Source of the DNA: Blastococcus sp. URHD0036
Lineage (GTDB): Bacteria > Actinomycetota > Actinomycetes > Mycobacteriales > Geodermatophilaceae
DNA: 64,000 bases
Reading direction: 5' to 3'
Assembly: GCF_000701365.1 (NCBI RefSeq)
Contig: NZ_KL370778.1
Coordinates: 186,001-250,000 of the forward strand
Shown: piece after piece, positions 59,601 to 64,000 of the stretch
How positions within the stretch are numbered: position 1 is the stretch's first letter
Layout of the letters: the number at the start of each line of letters is the position of its first letter
The notes under the pieces: model-generated
Seen by the model: the letters and a program-made list of their open reading frames with translations, nothing else
Told to the model about the DNA's origin: nothing
Database searches by the model: none
Program-made: the position numbers and the translations under genes

Positions 59601-61557
59601 CGGCCAGGCCGAAGTCGTAGATCCAGGCCGGGGGAGCGCCGATCCGGTCGATCTCGTAGGGCCGCTCGTCGACGACGTCCACGCCCATGTGCTGCAGCAC
59701 CGGAAGGACGTCGGACAGCAGCAGCCGCTCGCCCACCCGGTAGACCGACAGCCGGGCCTCCCCGCCCTCCCGCGGCCGGCGCAGCAGCAGGCCCAGCTCG
59801 CCGGGGCCCAGGGTGTCCAGGCGGGCGAGGTCGTCGACGGCCGTGGCGGCGGAGAAGTCCTCCTGGTAGCCGGCCGGGAAGGCGTCGGCGACGCGGGCCA
59901 GGTACCGCTCGGCGTCGGCGCCGTGCCGGGCCTGCAGGGTGTCGGTGAGGTCGTCGGTCCAGCTGCGGGCGGCGGCGGCGAGCTCTGCCTGCAGCGCCGC
60001 GACGTCGGCGTCGGGCAGCACCGGCCGGCGGCCGCGGGCCACCGGCGGGCGGACGACGAAGTGCAGCCGCGCCAGCACCGACTCGGTGACGCGCGCGGTG
60101 TACTCGATGCTGCTGCCGCCCAGCCGCTCGAGCAGCAGCTGCTGCATCCGGGTGCGGACCTCGGTGGTGTACCGGTCGCGCGGGAGGTAGACCAGCGCCG
60201 ACCAGAACCGGTTCTGCGGATCGCGGCGGAGGAACAGGCGGGTCTGCCGGCGCTCCTGCAGCTGCAGCACCCCGAGTGCGACCGGCAGCAGCTCGTCGGC
60301 GTCGACCTGGAGCAGCTCGTCGCGGGGGTGGGCCTCCAGCAGGTCCACCAGCTCCTTGCCGGTGTGGCTGTCCTCCGGGACACCGGTGCGGGCGACCACC
60401 TGGGCCACCCGGCGGCGCACCACCGGGACGTCGCGCACGCTGCTCGCGTACGCCGCGGTCGACCAGAGCCCGGCCAGCCGGTGCTGGCGGGGCGTGCCGT
60501 CGTCGTCGGGCAGGGTGACGGCGACGAGGTCGAGCCAGGCGCGCCGGTGCACGGTGGCCCGGACGTCGGCCTTCGTGACGGTCAGCAGCGCACCGTCGGC
60601 CGCGCGGAACTCCGGGGGCGCGGAGCCCGCGGCGGGGTCGCTGCGCAGCATGCCCAGGCCGGTGCCGGGGACGGCGTGGGCGGTGCGGGCACGGCCGGTG
60701 GGCGGCTCGACGTCGCGCGCGCCGAGGAACACGAAGTGCCCCTCGGCCAGCCAGCGCAGCAGGGCGGCGGTCTCGGCGGGGTCGTGCGCCGGGTCGGTGT
60801 CCTCGTCGTCGCCCACGGCGGGGAGCCGGTCGAGCCGGTCGGCCAGCGCGAGCGCGCGCCGGCGCATCCGGTCGGCGTCCTCGTCGACGGCGCGGACGTC
60901 GGCGAGCACCGTGCGGAGCCCGTCGACGAGGTCCTCGCGCGCCTCGTCGTCCAGCGGGCCGTCGAGGACGACGGCCATCCAGGACTCCGCCACGGCGTCG
61001 GGGCCGCACTCAGCGGGGTCGGCGCTGTCGCAGAAGGCGCCGATCCGCCCGGCGACGTCGCGGCGGACGACCAGCACGGGGTGGACGACGTGCTCGAGCC
61101 GGAAGCCCTGGCGGACCACCTCGGCGGTGACGGAGTCCACGAGGTAGGGCATGTCGTCGGTGACGACGAGGACGATCGAGCGGCTGATCGTCGACCCGCC
61201 GGGGCCGGTGCCGTGGCGGCGGGTGATCTCGACCGTGGCCGAGCCGCGCGGGCGGACGGCGGCGATCCGCAGGTGCTCGAGCGCGAGGGCGGCGAGCTCG
61301 GCCGGGTGCTGCCGGACGACCTCGGCCGCCGGCTCGCTCCAGTAATAGCGGCGGAACAGGCCGGGGAGGTCCGCGGCGGTGCAGCCCGCCGGCAGGGACG
61401 GATCGGACGGGGACTGCTCGGCGGCGGCCTGCAGCAGCTTGCGCTTCTCGTCGCGGGCGGCCTCGAAGGCGGCCAACTCGGTGGGCGCGGAGCCGTCGGG
61501 GGAGGGCTGCTCGGGGGAGGGACCGGCCTCGGCGACGCTGCCGGTGCTGCGTGCCAT
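56629..61557 (-). CDS. gdh: large NAD-glutamate dehydrogenase (GDH_2 family)
   Basis: This 1,642-residue enzyme catalyses oxidative deamination of glutamate with NAD+. Residues to about 700 form the N-terminal ACT-like regulatory region with LLDEIW-like helices. The catalytic part is near residues 760-1100, where [19 protein letters not shown] and the lysine segment [13 protein letters not shown] (about 845-885) match the GDH_2 active site, followed by [25 protein letters not shown] and [10 protein letters not shown]. Length matches the approximately 180-kDa class of Streptomyces and mycobacteria. The ATG at 61557 is the clear start. The 1,939-codon open frame on the other strand is a shadow. 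The gene is alone and links amino acid catabolism to the citric acid cycle. Confidence 0.93.
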   Translation of the reverse strand: [1642 protein letters not shown]

Positions 61558-61604
61558 GCGCCGACGCTAGCCCCGCCGCCGCCCCCCGGCCCGACGGGAC
61601 GCGC

Positions 61605-61982
61605 TCAGTCCCGGTCGAAGACCAGGTCGAAGACCCAGCTCACGAGCGCCAGGATGAAACCGCCGACGAGCGCCGCCCAGAAGTCCTCGACGGTCAGCCG
61701 CGTCGTCAGCAGGGCGGTCAACCCCAGCATCGCGGCGTTGAGCACGAAGTAGAACAAGCCGAGGGTGAGCAGCAGGAACGGCAGCGACAGCAGGGTCAGG
61801 ATCGGCTTCGCCACCGCGTTCACGACCGCGAAGATCAGACCCACCCACAGGAACGTGCCGGTGATGCCCAGCGTCGCGTCCTCGTTGCCGACGACGTCGA
61901 TGCCGGGGACGTTCTCGGCGACGAAGTAGAAGGCCGCCGCGAGGGCGACCACTTTGAGCGCGAACCTGATCACGGCGGGCAC
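61605..61982 (-). CDS. small four-helix membrane protein (PF04020/YvlD-like)
   Basis: This 125-residue protein has four predicted helices (about 5-21, 41-61, 63-88 and 100-120), with the family pattern VNAVAKPILTLLSLPFLLLTLGLFYFVLNAAML. It resembles the membrane family once called phage holin family 4/YvlD, which is common in bacteria and is not evidence of a prophage. The function is unknown; in firmicutes homologues belong to cell-envelope stress operons. The GTG at 61982 was chosen. The divergent ATPase gene has the CTAG array in between. Confidence 0.83.
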   Translation of the reverse strand: MPAVIRFALKVVALAAAFYFVAENVPGIDVVGNEDATLGITGTFLWVGLIFAVVNAVAKPILTLLSLPFLLLTLGLFYFVLNAAMLGLTALLTTRLTVEDFWAALVGGFILALVSWVFDLVFDRD

Positions 61983-62013
61983 GCTAGCGGGGCCGGTGTC
62001 CGCGATCGGGGAC

Positions 62014-62049
62014 CTAGTGCCGTCTAGAGAGTTCTAGGGTCGCGGCTAG
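62014..62049. repeat. helically phased CTAG tetramers
   Basis: CTAG occurs at 62014, 62024, 62034 and 62046, with spacings of 10, 10 and 12 bases, so all copies face the same side of the helix. Two further CTAGs lie at 61984 and 62129. CTAG is rare in DNA of such GC content; the array is in a divergent promoter region and looks like an operator. Confidence 0.6.
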
Positions 62050-62154
62050 AGGACCTCAGACGACGCTCGAGTCCCGCTGGTCCCGGGCGACACGCAGTAG
62101 CTCGTTCTACGGATGTCTACGGCGGCCGCTAGAGACCGCCATACGGTGCTCGAC

Positions 62155-63342
62155 GTGGATCCCGTCCGGAACCCCTATGCCCCCGGCGCCGGCCAGCGCC
62201 CGCCCGAGCTCGCCGGGCGGGACGACGAGCTGTCCGCGTTCGACGTCGTGCTGGAACGCATCGCCCGCGGCCGGCCGGAGCGGTCCCTCGTGCTCACCGG
62301 GCTCCGCGGCGTCGGCAAGACCGTCCTGCTCAACCAGCTGCGCTCCGCGGCGATCGGCCGCGGCTGGGGGACCGGGAAGATCGAGGCCCGTCCCGACCAG
62401 TCGCTGCGCCGTCCGGTCTCCTCGGCCCTGCACATGGCGCTGCGCGAGCTCCGCCACCCGGACCAGGAGTCGATGGACGCCGTCCTCGCCACCGTGAAGG
62501 CGTTCGCCCAGCGCGCGGTCAGCAGCGACGCCAAGGTGCGCGACCGCTGGCAGCCGGGGATCGACGTCCCGGCGGCGACCGGGCGGGCCGACTCCGGGGA
62601 CATGGAGATCGACCTGGTCGAGCTGCTGAGCGACGCCGCGGGGCTCGCCGCCGACGTCGGGAAGGGTATCGCCCTGTTCATCGACGAGATGCAGGACGTC
62701 CAGGCACCCGACGTCTCGGCCATCTGCGCGGCCTGCCACGAGCTGAGCCAGCAGGGGGCGCCGCTGATCGTGGTCGGCGCGGGCCTGCCGCACCTCCCCG
62801 CGGTCCTGAGCGCCTCCAAGAGCTACTCGGAGCGGCTGTTCCGCTACCTGCGCATCGACCGGCTGGACCGCGCGGCCGCCGACCGGGCCCTGCTGGCGCC
62901 GGCCGAGCGCGAGGAGGTCACCTTCGAGCCCGCCGCGCTCGACGCCCTCTACGCCGCCGCCGACGGCTACCCCTACTTCGTGCAGGCCTACGGCAAGGTC
63001 ACCTGGGACGTCGCCGGCGCCTCGCCGATCAGCGCCGCCGACGTCGCCGTGGCCGCGCCGGTCGCCGAGGCCGAGCTCGCCGTCGGCTTCTTCGGCTCGC
63101 GCTACGACCGGGCCACCCCCGCCGAGCGGGAGTACATGCACGCGATGGCCGAGCTGGGCGGTCCGCAGGGCAACGCCGTCGCGACGTCCGAGGTCGCCGT
63201 CTCCCTGGGCCGCAAGCCCGCGTCGCTCTCCCCGGCGCGCGACTCGCTGATCAAGAAGGGCTTGGTCTACTCCGCCGAACGCGGGCAGATCGCCTTCACC
63301 GTCCCGCACTTCGGCCGCTACCTGCTCAGCCACCCCGACTGA
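62155..63342 (+). CDS. AAA ATPase with winged-helix-like C-terminus
   Basis: This 395-residue ATPase has Walker A GLRGVGKTVLL (near residue 50), Walker B ALFIDEMQD (near 174) and sensor-like HELSQQGAPLIVVGAGLPHLP. The last 100 residues (ATSEVAVSLGRKPASLSPARDSLIKKGLVYSAERGQ) look like a winged-helix domain that could bind DNA or partners. The family resembles archaeal-type AAA/STAND ATPases; no function is established. I chose the GTG at 62155, because a TACGGT hexamer precedes it by seven bases and the conserved VRNPYAPGAGQRPPEL starts there; an ATG at 62113 adds 14 residues. CTAG array upstream. Confidence 0.78.
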   Translation: MDPVRNPYAPGAGQRPPELAGRDDELSAFDVVLERIARGRPERSLVLTGLRGVGKTVLLNQLRSAAIGRGWGTGKIEARPDQSLRRPVSSALHMALRELRHPDQESMDAVLATVKAFAQRAVSSDAKVRDRWQPGIDVPAATGRADSGDMEIDLVELLSDAAGLAADVGKGIALFIDEMQDVQAPDVSAICAACHELSQQGAPLIVVGAGLPHLPAVLSASKSYSERLFRYLRIDRLDRAAADRALLAPAEREEVTFEPAALDALYAAADGYPYFVQAYGKVTWDVAGASPISAADVAVAAPVAEAELAVGFFGSRYDRATPAEREYMHAMAELGGPQGNAVATSEVAVSLGRKPASLSPARDSLIKKGLVYSAERGQIAFTVPHFGRYLLSHPD

Positions 63343-63379
63343 GGGTTGGCCGCCGAGGGGCCCGGGCAGGGAGCCCCGC

Positions 63380-64000
63380 GTGCCGGTGTGGATCGAGGCG
63401 GGCCTGTGGGGCCTGCTGGGCGGGGCCGCCCTCGTCCTCGGGGCCCTCGTCGCCTGGTTCGTGCGCGTGCCCCAGCCGGTCATCGCCTCCGTCATGGCCT
63501 TCGGCTCCGGCGTCCTCATCTCCGCGGTGGCCTTCGACCTCGTCGCGGAGGCGGCGGACATCGGGGGCCTCGTGCCCACCGCGATCGGGTTCCTCGGCGG
63601 TGCGCTGGCCTACGTGGGCGCCAACGCCGTCCTCGCCCGGCGCGGCGCCCGCCACCGCAAGCGGTCCGGCGGGCAGCCCTCGGAGGACGAGCAGGCCGGC
63701 AGCGGCGCCGCGATCGCGGTGGGCGCGCTGCTGGACGGGGTGCCGGAGAGCGTCGTCCTCGGGCTGGGCCTGATCGGCGGTGGGGGAGTGAGCCTCTCGG
63801 TCCTCGCGGCGGTGTTCATCTCCAACGTGCCCGAGGGGCTGTCCAGCGCGGCCGGGATGAAGCGCAGCGGCCGCTCGGCCCGCTACGTGTTCGGCATCTG
63901 GGGCGGCATCGCGGTGGTCAGCGCGCTGGCCGCGCTCTTCGGCTACCTGGTGCTGGGGGACGCCGCCCCGGAGATCATCGCCGTCATCACCGCCGTCGCG
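63380..64000 (+). CDS. ZIP family metal transporter, 3' end cut off
   Basis: This reading frame of 207 codons runs to the right window edge. It shows at least six membrane helices with a His/Ser-rich cytosolic loop (RRGARHRKRSGGQ, about 85-100) and the ZIP signature ISNVPEGLSSAAG with conserved Asn, Pro and Glu in helix IV, preceded by LLDGVPESVVLGL. It probably imports zinc or other divalent metals. The GTG at 63380 follows AGGGAG, 37 bases after the ATPase stop, so the two may share a transcript. The last third of a typical 240-250-residue protein is missing. Confidence 0.85.
   Translation, partial: MPVWIEAGLWGLLGGAALVLGALVAWFVRVPQPVIASVMAFGSGVLISAVAFDLVAEAADIGGLVPTAIGFLGGALAYVGANAVLARRGARHRKRSGGQPSEDEQAGSGAAIAVGALLDGVPESVVLGLGLIGGGGVSLSVLAAVFISNVPEGLSSAAGMKRSGRSARYVFGIWGGIAVVSALAALFGYLVLGDAAPEIIAVITAVA

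Noticed and set aside
55933-61752. A 1,939-codon open frame on the plus strand across the glutamate dehydrogenase gene
   Set aside because: It is exactly antisense to a conserved enzyme with intact motifs, has Arg/Gly/Pro-rich composition and no domain. Very high GC removes stop codons from shadow frames.
61605-61982. Possible prophage remnant because of the holin-like label
   Set aside because: The family is a common chromosomal membrane protein; no integrase, capsid, lysin or attachment site is near.
1-64000. tRNA, rRNA, riboswitch or CRISPR features
   Set aside because: I looked for clover-leaf, 16S/23S and repeat-spacer patterns and for a molybdenum-cofactor riboswitch ahead of the Mo genes and saw none. 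A covariance-model scan would be decisive.

Overview
The window is a 64-kb chromosomal piece of a very GC-rich actinobacterium. Gene content points to Geodermatophilaceae (Blastococcus, Geodermatophilus, Modestobacter type): a DUF222/HNH endonuclease under a LexA-like box, a PRC-barrel/DUF2382 stress protein, DUF3097 and DUF4383 proteins, an LprG/LppX-like lipoprotein, NDMA-dependent (nicotinoprotein) alcohol dehydrogenases, a 1,640-residue NAD-glutamate dehydrogenase, and many GTG and apparently leaderless starts. The family assignment is inferred; there is no rRNA or tRNA in the window. About 57 protein genes cover almost everything. I saw no insertion sequence, CRISPR array or prophage. The first gene (cysteine desulfurase-like) and the last (ZIP transporter) are cut by the window edges.

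Layout. 1-13.5 kb is metabolic: an SRPBCC protein, an FAD monooxygenase, two NDMA-dependent alcohol dehydrogenases 8 kb apart, an acyl-CoA synthetase, a membrane-anchored multicopper oxidase, a GAF-LuxR regulator, a single-chain MoxR-VWA fusion, and a lipoprotein. 13.5-17.3 kb is a leftward MoxR-VWA-XdhC-MOSC operon resembling the coxDEF maturation genes of molybdenum CO dehydrogenases, but with no catalytic subunits here. 17.4-24.6 kb holds an M18 aminopeptidase, a DUF2382 stress protein, DUF3097, a lipoprotein, an aldo/keto reductase and an MFS transporter. 24.7-31 kb is a molybdenum block: moaA-moaD rightward, and leftward an operon of HTH-TOBE regulator, modA, modB, modC, a molybdopterin nucleotidyltransferase and moaE. 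With the cox-like genes it forms a set for molybdate uptake, cofactor synthesis and enzyme maturation.

31-50.5 kb mixes DNA-repair genes (SOS-box HNH protein, RecQ-like helicase, exonuclease III, a frameshifted spore-photoproduct-lyase homologue, YaaA) with a carbamoyltransferase, an acyl-CoA dehydrogenase, an ArsR/glyoxalase pair, an LCP cell-wall ligase, an acyl-ACP desaturase, a Kup potassium transporter and a sulfatase. 50.5-64 kb carries a GAF-PAS-PAS-GAF-SpoIIE phosphatase, a divergent azoreductase/HxlR pair, an amidase, a DUF2071 protein, NAD-glutamate dehydrogenase, a small membrane protein, an AAA ATPase behind a helically phased CTAG array, and a ZIP transporter.

The most notable items are the 5-bp tandem duplication that breaks the photolyase-like gene, the SOS box lying on the start codon of the HNH gene, an ArsR operator that fills the spacer of its own leaderless promoter, the CTAG array at 62.0 kb, a diverged pair of tiny paralogous proteins, and the molybdoenzyme maturation set without its enzyme. 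I found no convincing wholly new multi-gene system.
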